Source of the DNA: an uncultured Bacteroides sp.
GTDB taxonomy: Bacteria; Bacteroidota; Bacteroidia; Bacteroidales; Bacteroidaceae
Direction of reading: 5' to 3'
NCBI GenBank assembly: GCA_900542985.1
Contig: UQPQ01000050.1
Span: 1 to 19,864 of the forward strand
Length of the DNA stretch: 19,864 nucleotides
Position 1 is the stretch's first letter, and every line of letters starts with the position of its first letter. Made by a program: the position numbers and the translations under genes. The notes beneath the pieces were generated by a model. That model searched no databases, was not told where the DNA came from, and saw only the letters and a list, made by a program, of their open reading frames with translations. Shown here piece after piece: positions 1 to 7,040 of the stretch.

Positions 1-23
1 GACTCATAAATCTACCCTTAATC

Positions 24-533
24 GTGTATTGGATGATAGTTGCGGATTTTAGGTTGAAAATACACCATCGTGGCATTCGTAGCAAGGGGCCGGAGTTGCT
101 GGATTTAATCGCAAAGGTGAGAAGAGTGCATGGGGAAGCTCACCCCGAGTTGAATGAGTTGTACGAACTGGTCCGTGCATCTCTCGAAGACTTGGAAATG
201 CATTTGCAGAAAGAGGAAAATGTCCTGTTCCCTTACCTGTACGACTTGTTTGAAGCTGCACAGCAGGAACATCGTATCGGAGCAATGCATTGTGGAAGTA
301 TTGCCAACCCGATTGGAGTCATGCATATGGAGCATGAGAATGAAGGCAATCGCTATTTGCACATCAGAGAAATAACTCATGGTTTCCGCGTTCCCGAGGA
401 TGCTTGTGGAAGTTATCGCCTGATGCTTGCAGAACTGGAGCTTTTTGTAGATGCTTTGTTTGAGCATATTCATATAGAAAATAATATCCTTTTCCCGAGA
501 TTTGTGGAATTGGAGAGAGAATGGGTGCGATAA
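24..533 (+). CDS. Hemerythrin-domain di-iron protein, RIC/YtfE-like (5' end probably cut by the window)
   Basis: This is a helical hemerythrin-like protein of the RIC (YtfE/ScdA) type. That family uses a di-iron centre and is tied to repair of iron-sulfur clusters after nitrosative or oxidative damage. Numbered from the GTG at 24, the visible landmarks are HH at 14-15, VHG-x-HPEL at 35-43, HLQKEENVLFP at 60-70 (H60, E64), HMEHENEG at 101-108 and HIHIENNILFP at 148-158. These supply the expected His/Glu iron ligands. The frame has no stop back to base 3, and complete family members are longer and often start with a Cys-containing DUF542 domain. The true start is therefore probably upstream of the window, and the GTG at 24 is only the first internal candidate. 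The gene ends 28 bases before a strong terminator. The family call is firm, but physiological function is inferred from the family. Confidence 0.85.
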   Translation: MYWMIVADFRLKIHHRGIRSKGPELLDLIAKVRRVHGEAHPELNELYELVRASLEDLEMHLQKEENVLFPYLYDLFEAAQQEHRIGAMHCGSIANPIGVMHMEHENEGNRYLHIREITHGFRVPEDACGSYRLMLAELELFVDALFEHIHIENNILFPRFVELEREWVR

Positions 534-560
534 AAATGCTATCAGATTTTTGTAAAATAA

Positions 561-610
561 AAACTGTCATTAATATCCTATTGAAGTATGGTTGCTAATG
601 ACAGTTTTTT
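561..610 (+). terminator. Rho-independent terminator after the hemerythrin gene
   Basis: A perfect 12-bp inverted repeat (AAACTGTCATTA at 561-572, TAATGACAGTTT at 596-607) surrounds a 23-base loop and runs into TTTTTT at 605-610. It lies 28 bases after the hemerythrin stop codon. The A-rich left flank means it could also act on the other strand, but no minus-strand gene needs it here. Confidence 0.85.
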
Positions 611-685
611 GCTTCTGTTTTTTTGATATGTGAAATTATTTGAATAATAGTAATTATAGATATCGTTTCTCATGGAGAGAATGAG

Positions 686-729
686 TAAATTACTTATTTT
701 AGCATAGAGCCTTTAGTCAAAGTAATTTA
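686..729 (+). promoter_or_regulatory. Inverted repeat overlapping the AraC start codon
   Basis: TAAATTACTT (686-695) is perfectly complementary to AAGTAATTTA (720-729), separated by 24 bases. The right arm ends on the A of the ATG at 729. In RNA the hairpin would occupy the ribosome landing zone; in DNA the arms could be a regulator site. A smaller repeat, CTCAT-N7-ATGAG (669-685), lies just upstream. No TAnnTTTG promoter element is visible in 608-728. The function is inferred. Confidence 0.4.
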
Positions 730-1562
730 TGAATATCAAGGAACTAAGTTGTAGAGATTTTAATAAAGAAGATTTTGTTTTTATAAAATTGAAGGATGAA
801 CATTGTAATCAGCCTTTGTCATTTGATGGATTTGTATGGGGTATTTGTAGTAAAGGCCTGGTAAAGTTTAAAATCAATAGCCAGGAATATATTTTACAAT
901 CTCAAGAAGTGTTTGTAATACTTCCAAAACATATTTTTACTTTGATTGAATATTCTTCGAATGTTGATTTAAAGTTAATCTTGGCTTCATCCGATTATTT
1001 ACATAGTATTCCTATTGCTCCTGATTTTGATGTGCTCAAGAATGTATGGAATCATCCTTGTGTTAAGTTGCAAGATGAAGATATGAAAGATATGATAGAA
1101 ATTTGCCGAATGTTAGGGCATCGTTCTATCACAAATGAATATTCTAAAAATATTCGAACAACTTTATTTCTTTCTTTAATTTTTATGATTGCGTCTTTTT
1201 TCCAAGAAAATACGAATAAAGAAAATGTACAATTATTATTGTCACATCAAGAAAAGTTAGTACATCGTTTTTTTGACTTGGTGCTACAGCATTATAAGAC
1301 AGAGCGAAATGTTTCTTTTTATGCTAATAAACTTTGTGTAACATCCAAGTATTTATCAACAAATGTAAAGACTGTAACAGGGTATCCGGTACAATCATGG
1401 ATTTTTGAAATAATCATAGCCGAAGCTAAGCATCTTCTTTGTACAACAGGTTACTCTATACTGCAAATTTCAGAAGAACTTAATTTTCTTACAGTTTCAT
1501 CATTTGTACGTTTCTTTAAGACTCAAACTGGATATTCACCATTGAAATATCGTAAAAGATAA
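729..1562 (+). CDS. AraC-family transcriptional regulator
   Basis: This 277-residue protein has the usual AraC layout: an N-terminal cupin-like sensor region (about 1-100, beta-rich), a helical linker, and a C-terminal double helix-turn-helix domain at about 175-277. The two HTH units are near 196-215 (SFYANKLCVTSKYLS) and 243-265 (SILQISEELNFLTVSSFVR). The family signature ending GYSPLKYRK sits at the C-terminus, where the fold is best conserved. The gene is strikingly AT-rich: bases 1201-1260 contain 15 G+C of 60, against 34 of 60 at 5401-5460 in recR. It is convergent with the ftsH-like gene, with only 9 bases between stop codons and no terminator. Ligand and target genes are unknown; the AT-rich neighbour is the obvious candidate target. 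Confidence 0.88.
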   Translation: MNIKELSCRDFNKEDFVFIKLKDEHCNQPLSFDGFVWGICSKGLVKFKINSQEYILQSQEVFVILPKHIFTLIEYSSNVDLKLILASSDYLHSIPIAPDFDVLKNVWNHPCVKLQDEDMKDMIEICRMLGHRSITNEYSKNIRTTLFLSLIFMIASFFQENTNKENVQLLLSHQEKLVHRFFDLVLQHYKTERNVSFYANKLCVTSKYLSTNVKTVTGYPVQSWIFEIIIAEAKHLLCTTGYSILQISEELNFLTVSSFVRFFKTQTGYSPLKYRKR

Positions 1563-1571
1563 GGGTTGCAA

Positions 1572-3434
1572 TTATTGATTATTTTCGTATTTATTAATAA
1601 TATTCATAAATTCTTCTCCTGTTATCGTCTCTTTTTGGATTAAAAAGGAAGATGCCTCGTGCATAATTGCCATGTTTTTAGATATAATGTCTTTTGCTTT
1701 CTGATGAGCCTTTTTAATTATACAAAGTACTTCATGATCTATATCTGTTGCAGTATCAGAAGAGCAGGTTAAAGAATTATCTTTACTCAGATAGGCATTA
1801 TTTACAACTTCAAGTCCCATCATGTCATATTTTTCACTCATTCCGTAGCGGGTAACCATGGCACGGGCTAATTTTGTAGCCTGTTCAATATCATTTGATG
1901 CCCCTGTAGTGATGGTATTGAATATAATTTCTTCTGCAGAACGTCCACCTGTGAGTGTAACAATCCGATTGAATAGTTCATCTTTATTTGTTAGATAATG
2001 TTCTCCGCTTTCAACTTGCATAGTATATCCTAAAGCTCCTGAGGTACGAGGAATTATAGTTATTTTATGGACTGGTGCTGAATGTGTTTGCATTGCTGCA
2101 ACTAAAGCATGGCCAATTTCATGATATGCAATTAATTTTTTCTCACTAGGCGATAGTACAGTATTTTTCTTTTGTGCTCCAGCAAGTACGGTTTCAACAC
2201 TTTCTTCAAGATCGGTTGTTGTTACAGATTTACGTCCCATTCTAATAGCTCGTAATGCAGCTTCATTTACGATATTAGCAAGCTCTGCACCGGATGAACC
2301 TGCTGTAGCACGGGCTATAATATCCATATTTATTATTTCATGTTTTACTTTTTTTAAATGTACATTGAGAATTGCTTTTCGGCCTTCTAGATCTGGTAAT
2401 TCCATTTGGATGCGACGATCAAATCTTCCTGGGCGTAGCAAAGCTTTATCTAGAGTTTCTGGACGGTTCGTTGCAGCTAAAATGACGACTCCTTTTTTCC
2501 CATCAAAACCGTCCATTTCTGTTAATAACTGATTAAGTGTCTGTTCACGTTCATCATTTCCTATGCTTGTATCACGTTTTTTCCCTATAGCATCTATTTC
2601 GTCAATAAAAATAATACAAGGGGCTTTTTCGTTAGCTTGTTTGAATAAGTCGCGTACTTTTGCAGCTCCCATTCCAACAAACATTTGTACAAATTCTGAG
2701 CCAGATATAGCGAAAAAAGGTACTTTGGCTTCACCTGCTACAGCACGAGCGATTAATGTTTTACCTGTTCCTGGAGGACCTACAAGTAGGGCTCCTTTAG
2801 GTAGTGATGCACCTATTTCTGTATATTTTTGTGGATTGTGTAAAAAATCAACAATTTCAGTTAAGGTTTCTTTGGCTTCATCTTGTCCAGCTACATTTGT
2901 AAAAGTAGTTTTGATGTCAGATTCTGCATAAATTTTGGCACTACTGCCTCCAAAAGATAGAAAATTACCATTCGACCCCATTCGAGCTTGTATACTTTTA
3001 TTTGCTTGTCTCCAAATAATATAGAATATTAAGCCAGGTAGAATCCACATTAAAATAAAATTTAAAATGGGGGAGTTTTCTTCAGGAACAATTTGGTTGA
3101 ATGAAATTTTATGATTGATATTAGGGCTCTTGGCTTCCAATAATCTATTAACCAATTGAGGATCGTTTGTTTCTCCTGTTTGATATGTAGTAGTTTTTCC
3201 TTTATCTTCAACAGTGAAATAAATTTGGCCATTTTTAATGGCAACTTCTTTCACAATTCCATTCTCTACTTTTTCTATAAAATCTCCATAATCGGTTGTT
3301 TTTATTTGTTGTCGAGCAATATTAGGGAAGATTAGCCCATTTAGCAATAAAACGATTAAAATTCCCCATAAAAATCCTAGATATGGATTCATTTTAATGT
3401 TGTTAGAATTTTTGCTACTCTTTTCTGACTTCAT
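1572..3434 (-). CDS. ftsH: FtsH-family membrane AAA+ zinc protease
   Basis: FtsH hexamers extract and degrade membrane and regulatory proteins using ATP and a zinc peptidase. All parts are present in this 620-residue protein: a first membrane segment at about 18-38, a periplasmic domain to about 121, a second membrane segment at about 122-141, Walker A GPPGTGKT at 219-226, pore loop FVGMG at 252-256, Walker B IIFIDEID at 274-281, the second region of homology at about 319-341, the zinc motif HEIGH at 438-442, and the third ligand D515 in GASNDIEQA. It is apparently intact and active. The C-terminus ends shortly after the protease domain, without the long polar tail common in housekeeping copies. 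Its neighbours are not the usual rsfS/cdsA-type genes, and its AT-rich composition matches the AraC gene. A second, paralogous FtsH is the likely reading, but the window alone cannot prove it. Confidence 0.93.
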   Translation of the reverse strand: MKSEKSSKNSNNIKMNPYLGFLWGILIVLLLNGLIFPNIARQQIKTTDYGDFIEKVENGIVKEVAIKNGQIYFTVEDKGKTTTYQTGETNDPQLVNRLLEAKSPNINHKISFNQIVPEENSPILNFILMWILPGLIFYIIWRQANKSIQARMGSNGNFLSFGGSSAKIYAESDIKTTFTNVAGQDEAKETLTEIVDFLHNPQKYTEIGASLPKGALLVGPPGTGKTLIARAVAGEAKVPFFAISGSEFVQMFVGMGAAKVRDLFKQANEKAPCIIFIDEIDAIGKKRDTSIGNDEREQTLNQLLTEMDGFDGKKGVVILAATNRPETLDKALLRPGRFDRRIQMELPDLEGRKAILNVHLKKVKHEIINMDIIARATAGSSGAELANIVNEAALRAIRMGRKSVTTTDLEESVETVLAGAQKKNTVLSPSEKKLIAYHEIGHALVAAMQTHSAPVHKITIIPRTSGALGYTMQVESGEHYLTNKDELFNRIVTLTGGRSAEEIIFNTITTGASNDIEQATKLARAMVTRYGMSEKYDMMGLEVVNNAYLSKDNSLTCSSDTATDIDHEVLCIIKKAHQKAKDIISKNMAIMHEASSFLIQKETITGEEFMNIINKYENNQ

Positions 3435-3454
3435 TTTTTTTCATTTATTTTTTG

Positions 3455-3510
3455 CAAATATCGTGCTTCTCGTTATTATTTACATTAACAAATGTGCTGA
3501 AAAAATGTGC
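3455..3510 (-). promoter_or_regulatory. Putative ftsH promoter and repeat cluster
   Basis: On the minus strand, GATATTTG (3462 to 3455) matches the Bacteroidetes -7 element TAnnTTTG at seven of eight positions and lies 20 bases before the ftsH ATG. The normal -33 distance holds no TTTG; one occurs only after 26 bases. Around that position, in plus-strand terms, are ACATT-N4-AATGT (3482-3495) and a direct repeat AAATGTGC at 3490-3497 and 3503-3510, 13 bases apart. These could be operator half-sites. The promoter is weakly supported. Confidence 0.35.
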
Positions 3511-3611
3511 AAAATTTCTTATAATGGAAGAAAGTAAATCGGAGTTTTTATATAGGAAATTTTTATTTTACTTCTTTAAGCAGGGATAGCTATTGGTGAT
3601 AAATAGAAAAT

Positions 3612-3646
3612 AAAAAAGTCTTGAATTAACAATTCAAGACTTTTTT
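3612..3646 (-). terminator. Terminator of tRNA-Asp
   Basis: A perfect 16-bp inverted repeat (AAAAAAGTCTTGAATT at 3612-3627, AATTCAAGACTTTTTT at 3631-3646) has a three-base loop. It lies just after the tRNA 3' end. Read on the minus strand it is a GC-containing stem ending in six U, and it would work in both directions. Confidence 0.9.
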
Positions 3647-3651
3647 CTAAG

Positions 3652-3725
3652 CGGTGCGTACGGGACTCGAACCCGTGACCCCATGCGTGACAGGCATGTA
3701 TTCTAACCAACTGAACTAACGCACC
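3652..3725 (-). tRNA. tRNA-Asp (anticodon GTC)
   Basis: Read on the minus strand the gene starts GGTGCGT, pairing with ACGCACC at the 3' side, with discriminator G. The anticodon stem CATGC/GCATG encloses the loop CTGTCAC, giving anticodon GTC for aspartate. The T arm contains GGGTTCGAGTCCC. The mature CCA is not encoded. It is a single gene with its own promoter and terminator. Confidence 0.96.
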
Positions 3726-3771
3726 ATTAAGTTTTTGTTCTTTGTCGTTGCTATCTCTCTCGATTGCGATG

Positions 3772-3802
3772 CAAAGGTACAACCTTTTTTTGAATTACCA
3801 AA
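3772..3802 (-). promoter_or_regulatory. Bacteroidetes-type promoter of tRNA-Asp
   Basis: The minus strand reads TTTG (3802-3799), 19 bases, then TACCTTTG (3779-3772). This matches the -33 TTTG / -7 TAnnTTTG consensus of Bacteroidetes primary sigma factor promoters, with correct spacing. The tRNA 5' end is about 47 bases downstream. It is the best promoter in the window and the main support for the taxonomic call. Confidence 0.8.
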
Positions 3803-3812
3803 TCTTTTGGGC

Positions 3813-3831
3813 ACTTTTTTGTGAAAAAAGT
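3813..3831. terminator. AT-only hairpin, weak candidate terminator
   Basis: ACTTTTTT (3813-3820) and AAAAAAGT (3824-3831) form a perfect 8-bp repeat with a GTG loop between the end of the GNAT gene and the tRNA-Asp promoter. The stem is almost all A-T and no U run follows it on the minus strand. It could insulate the tRNA promoter from the recR operon, but support is weak. Confidence 0.25.
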
Positions 3832-3877
3832 TGTTTTTTTGTCATTCCTTCTTTTTGATGAAAAGCATAAGAACTTC

Positions 3878-4417
3878 TTATCGTGGAGTCAAAGTGTTTA
3901 TTTTCTGTACAATACATACATCCTTATAGCCGTTTCCGGTATATAGCCATTCTTTCAACTCTCCGCAGATAAAATACCCACATTTTTGAAACAACTGTAT
4001 GCATGCGATATTGTCTTTGCGAATATATGCATATATCTGGTGAATACCGAGCCGGCGAAAGCAGTGTTGTTCCAGTAGGAATAGAGCCATTTGGGCAAAT
4101 CCTTGCCGGCGAAAGGACGGATGAATCACAATTCCTACTTCGGCCCGGTTGTGGCGTGGGTCGAACTGGAATAAATCGATAATGCCTGCAATCTGTTTGG
4201 ATTGAGTTTCTATCAATAAGCGAAGCTGATGGTCTGCATACAAGTCATTTTGGTTTTCGCAGATGTATTTTTTTAGTTGATAGCGGGAGTAGGGGGCAGT
4301 AGTATTACCCATATCCCACAACTCTTCATCGTTTTCGAAAGCCAGCATCACATCGATATCTTCAGGCTCTGGTGCGCGGAGAGTTATTTCCTGATTTTGA
4401 AGTCTGTATGTATTCAC
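3878..4417 (-). CDS. GNAT-family N-acetyltransferase, RimJ/RimL/SpeG-like
   Basis: This 179-residue protein has the GNAT fold for acetyl transfer from acetyl-CoA. The N-terminus (ITLRAPEPEDID) is typical of RimJ/RimL-like members. The core AEVGIVIHPSFRRQGFAQMAL near residues 92-112 carries the R-x-x-G-x-A acetyl-CoA pyrophosphate loop. The later stretch IYAYIRKDNIACIQLFQKCGY matches the conserved second half (N-x-x-x-x-x-L-F-x-K-x-G-F/Y). The substrate cannot be told from sequence: a ribosomal protein N-terminus, a polyamine or an antibiotic-like amine are all possible. Its ATG overlaps the stop of the upstream membrane-protein gene by four bases (ATGA), which implies translational coupling as the last gene of the recR operon. 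Confidence 0.85.
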   Translation of the reverse strand: MNTYRLQNQEITLRAPEPEDIDVMLAFENDEELWDMGNTTAPYSRYQLKKYICENQNDLYADHQLRLLIETQSKQIAGIIDLFQFDPRHNRAEVGIVIHPSFRRQGFAQMALFLLEQHCFRRLGIHQIYAYIRKDNIACIQLFQKCGYFICGELKEWLYTGNGYKDVCIVQKINTLTPR

Positions 4418-4866
4418 TGTTTATCTTGCAAGTCAAGTTCGTTCAACATACGTTCGCGTCCGGGGATGCAGAACATGGAAGCTATCAGTACCATGCCGAC
4501 ACATAACAAGCCTGTAGTATTCATGGTCCAGTAATAGATAGACAGGTTGATAAGGGCTGGAACCAACAGCAATGCGATGCGCACTTCGTTCCACCGGCGA
4601 TAGCTTTTCAATGCATCCATCAAGTTAAGCTGCTTGATGTATTTGGTAAGAGATAAACTGAACAGGCGGAGTGATACGGGAATCAGTCCTACTGTGAGTA
4701 AGATTCCTACAACCTGTAGAATGTAGTCTGCACGCGGATCATCTACGAAAATGCCTTGTGGCAAGATGTCCATTTCGTATAAAAGAACTGTTGCAGCACA
4801 TAAAATCCACAACAGAAAATATTCTACCTTTAAGTAATTCAATAAACGGGTCATTTCTTTTTCCAT
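4414..4866 (-). CDS. Small 4-TM integral membrane protein, function unknown
   Basis: I do not recognise a characterised family. The 150-residue protein has four clear hydrophobic segments at about 14-31, 48-71, 94-113 and 117-134, joined by short polar loops (one acidic, EMDILPQGIFVDDPRAD; one basic, KSYRRWNEVR). A charged C-terminal tail follows (GRERMLNELDLQDKQ). No catalytic or transport motif is evident. It sits 12 bases after recR and overlaps the acetyltransferase by four bases, so it is cotranscribed with both. ATG at 4866 is used; the ATG four codons later (MTRLLN) is a possible alternative. Confidence 0.75.
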   Translation of the reverse strand: MEKEMTRLLNYLKVEYFLLWILCAATVLLYEMDILPQGIFVDDPRADYILQVVGILLTVGLIPVSLRLFSLSLTKYIKQLNLMDALKSYRRWNEVRIALLLVPALINLSIYYWTMNTTGLLCVGMVLIASMFCIPGRERMLNELDLQDKQ

Positions 4867-4878
4867 GGTAATAAAGAT

Positions 4879-5496
4879 TTATAGAGTACCGGTAAAGACG
4901 GTACGGTTTACGATTGATCGTCCTAATGTTACTTCATCTGTATATTCCAGTTCGTCGCCGATGGAAATTCCGCGGGCAATCATTGTCAGCTTTACATCGT
5001 AAGGGGCGAGTTTCCGGAAGATATAAAAGTTGGTTGTATCTCCTTCCATGGTAGAACTGAGTGCAAGAATAACTTCTTTCACTTCTCCCGATTTTACTCT
5101 TTCAACCAGACTTTCAATTTGAAGATCGGAAGGGCCGATGCCGTCCATGGGGGAAATGACTCCTCCCAATACATGGTACAAACCTTTGTATTGCTGGGTA
5201 TTCTCTACTGCCATTACATCGCGGATGTTTTCTACCACGCACACGGTTGAGGAATCCCGTGAAGGGTTGGAGCAGATTTTGCAAACTTCTGTATCGGATA
5301 TATTGTGGCAGACTTTGCAGTATTTTACCTCGTGTTTTAATGTAATCATGGCATTGCCGAATGCTTCCACTGTCTGTACATCCTGGCGGAGCAGATGCAG
5401 TACGAGACGCATGGCAGTTTTCTTGCCGATGCCGGGTAGCTTGGCAAACTCACCAACGGCTTTTTCCAAAAGTGCTGACGGATATTGCTGGCTCAT
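4879..5496 (-). CDS. recR: Recombination mediator protein RecR
   Basis: RecR acts with RecO/RecF to load RecA on gapped or damaged DNA. Using the ATG at 5496 the protein has 205 residues, close to the roughly 200 of the family. Visible parts are a helix-hairpin-helix (LPGIGKKTA, 20-28), a four-cysteine zinc finger (C60, C63, C72, C75), a Toprim domain starting [11 protein letters not shown] (88-98) and the C-terminal [21 protein letters not shown] region (174-194). A TTG eight codons upstream keeps the frame open, but it overlaps the -7 promoter element, so the ATG is preferred. It heads a three-gene operon with the membrane protein and the GNAT gene. Confidence 0.96.
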   Translation of the reverse strand: MSQQYPSALLEKAVGEFAKLPGIGKKTAMRLVLHLLRQDVQTVEAFGNAMITLKHEVKYCKVCHNISDTEVCKICSNPSRDSSTVCVVENIRDVMAVENTQQYKGLYHVLGGVISPMDGIGPSDLQIESLVERVKSGEVKEVILALSSTMEGDTTNFYIFRKLAPYDVKLTMIARGISIGDELEYTDEVTLGRSIVNRTVFTGTL

Positions 5497-5517
5497 GTGT
5501 TTTCTTTTATTTGCGTG

Positions 5518-5525
5518 CAAAAGTA
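5518..5525 (-). promoter_or_regulatory. recR -7 promoter element
   Basis: The minus strand reads TACTTTTG (5525 to 5518), a perfect TAnnTTTG, followed by the common extension CA. The recR ATG is 22 bases downstream, giving a leader of about 15 bases. No TTTG is present at the usual -33 distance; that position is occupied by the -7 box of the divergent symporter gene. Confidence 0.6.
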
Positions 5526-5539
5526 CAAAAACTTCTCGC

Positions 5540-5547
5540 TATATTTG
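5540..5547 (+). promoter_or_regulatory. Symporter -7 promoter element
   Basis: TATATTTG is a perfect TAnnTTTG lying 20 bases before the symporter ATG. There is no TTTG at 19-21 bases upstream; that stretch overlaps the recR -7 element on the other strand. The symporter leader would be only about a dozen bases. Confidence 0.55.
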
Positions 5548-5567
5548 TCGCTAAAAGCAGAAATCTG

Positions 5568-7040
5568 ATGAATGGAATATTTATTCTTGTAACGATTGTT
5601 CTTTACTTTGGCTTACTGTTATTGGTCTCACGTTTGACGGGTCAGTCGCATGCAGACAATGATGCGTTTTTTCGCGGTAACAGACAGTCGCCTTGGTATT
5701 TGGTGTCATTTGGGATGATTGGAGCTTCTCTTTCCGGAGTTACCTTTGTATCTGTGCCGGGAATGGTAGGAGGTATTGATATGACTTATTTACAGACCTG
5801 TCTCGGGTTCAGTGTCGGATATCTGGTCATTGCACATGTGTTGTTGCCTTTGTATTACCGGTTGAACCTGACTTCTATTTATACTTATTTGGGGGAGAGA
5901 ATTGGAGTGCGTTCATATAAAACCGGAGCTTCCTTCTTTCTGCTTTCCAAATTGCTCGGAGCTTCTGCACGCCTCTATCTGGTGTGTCTGATTCTGCAAC
6001 GCTATGTGTTCGATGTATACAATATACCTTTTGCCCTGACGGCTACGGGAACGGTTGTTCTGATTTGGCTTTATACCCGTCGGAGTGGCATCCGTACCAT
6101 AGTGTGGACTGATACTTTACAGACTTTCTGTCTGCTTGCTGCATTGGGACTTATATTATATAAGGTATCGGATGTGCTGCATGTGCAGGGAGAAGGGTTG
6201 TTCGAACTTATACGCAATAGTGAGTATAGCCGTATTTTTGTGTTCGATGACTGGCATTCGAAGCAGAATTTCTTCAAACAGTTTTTCAGTGGAATCTTTA
6301 TTACTATTGTGATGACTGGGCTCGATCAGGATATGATGCAGAAGAATCTAACTTGTCGTAGCTTGAAGGAAGCACAAAAGAACATGTATTGTTATGGGTG
6401 TTCTTTTTTACCGGTCAACTTGCTGTTTCTGATATTAGGAGTTTTGTTACTGATGGCTTATTCGCAGTTTGGAGTGGAAATTCCGGCCAAAGGGGATGAA
6501 CTTCTTCCGCAACTGGCAGCAGGGGGATATTTAGGATATGGAGTGTTGGTGCTGTTTACGATTGGGATTATTGCAGCAGCTTTTTCGAGTGCTGATTCGG
6601 CTCTGACTGCACTGACCACCAGTTTTTGTATTGATCTTTTAGGAATAAACCGCTATACCGAACAGAAGGCAAGAGGAATACGCCGGAGAGTACATTTCTT
6701 TATTTCATGCGTATTTATAGGTTGTATTCTGGCATTTGAAGCCATAGGAAGTCAAAGTGTTATTGACACTATTTACGTTTTGGCTTCTTATACGTATGGA
6801 CCTTTATTGGGATTGTTCTGCTTTGGACTCTTTACACACCGTTGCCCGAGAGATCGTTTTGTTCCTTATATTGCATTGGCTTCTCCACTGTTGTGCTATG
6901 TATTGGACGAAACCGTGTGGAGGCTGACTGGATATAAATTCGGATACGAAATGCTGATGTTTAATGGTTTGCTTACTTTCTGCGGGTTATATATGTTGAG
7001 TATGGGAAATCCGTTTCGAAAAGCAGTTGAAAAACTATAA
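5568..7040 (+). CDS. Sodium:solute symporter family (SSS) transporter
   Basis: This 490-residue polytopic membrane protein is of the SSS family, which imports small solutes with sodium. Family features include the first helices with FFRGNRQSPWYLVSFGMIGAS (34-54), SLSGVTFVSVPG (55-66), the mid-protein segment TGLDQDMMQKNLTCRS (250-265) and the signature FSSADSALTALTTSFCIDL (339-357) that helps form the Na+ site. The solute (sugar, amino acid, sialic acid or other) is not decidable. The frame is open 69 codons further upstream, but that stretch lies on recR in antisense; the ATG at 5568, right after the -7 element, starts the first hydrophobic helix. Its 3' end overlaps the thiamine pyrophosphokinase gene by six bases, tail to tail. 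Confidence 0.92.
   Translation: MNGIFILVTIVLYFGLLLLVSRLTGQSHADNDAFFRGNRQSPWYLVSFGMIGASLSGVTFVSVPGMVGGIDMTYLQTCLGFSVGYLVIAHVLLPLYYRLNLTSIYTYLGERIGVRSYKTGASFFLLSKLLGASARLYLVCLILQRYVFDVYNIPFALTATGTVVLIWLYTRRSGIRTIVWTDTLQTFCLLAALGLILYKVSDVLHVQGEGLFELIRNSEYSRIFVFDDWHSKQNFFKQFFSGIFITIVMTGLDQDMMQKNLTCRSLKEAQKNMYCYGCSFLPVNLLFLILGVLLLMAYSQFGVEIPAKGDELLPQLAAGGYLGYGVLVLFTIGIIAAAFSSADSALTALTTSFCIDLLGINRYTEQKARGIRRRVHFFISCVFIGCILAFEAIGSQSVIDTIYVLASYTYGPLLGLFCFGLFTHRCPRDRFVPYIALASPLLCYVLDETVWRLTGYKFGYEMLMFNGLLTFCGLYMLSMGNPFRKAVEKL

Noticed and set aside
520..535. GGTGCG near the hemerythrin stop, similar to the tRNA-Asp acceptor sequence, as a possible attachment-site duplicate
   Set aside because: The match is about six bases and does not extend into the T arm, so it is no better than chance. 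No integrase gene is present.
3576..3782. 68-residue minus-strand open frame
   Set aside because: It runs straight through the tRNA-Asp gene, its terminator and its promoter, so it is not a protein gene.
3841..3877. ATAAGAA-C-TTCTTAT palindrome after the GNAT gene as a terminator
   Set aside because: The one-base spacer leaves too small a loop and no U-run follows on the minus strand.
5361..5567. Possible 69-residue N-terminal extension of the symporter
   Set aside because: It lies antisense on recR, is rich in Cys, Arg and His unlike the transporter, and includes the symporter's own -7 promoter element. The ATG at 5568 begins the first membrane helix.
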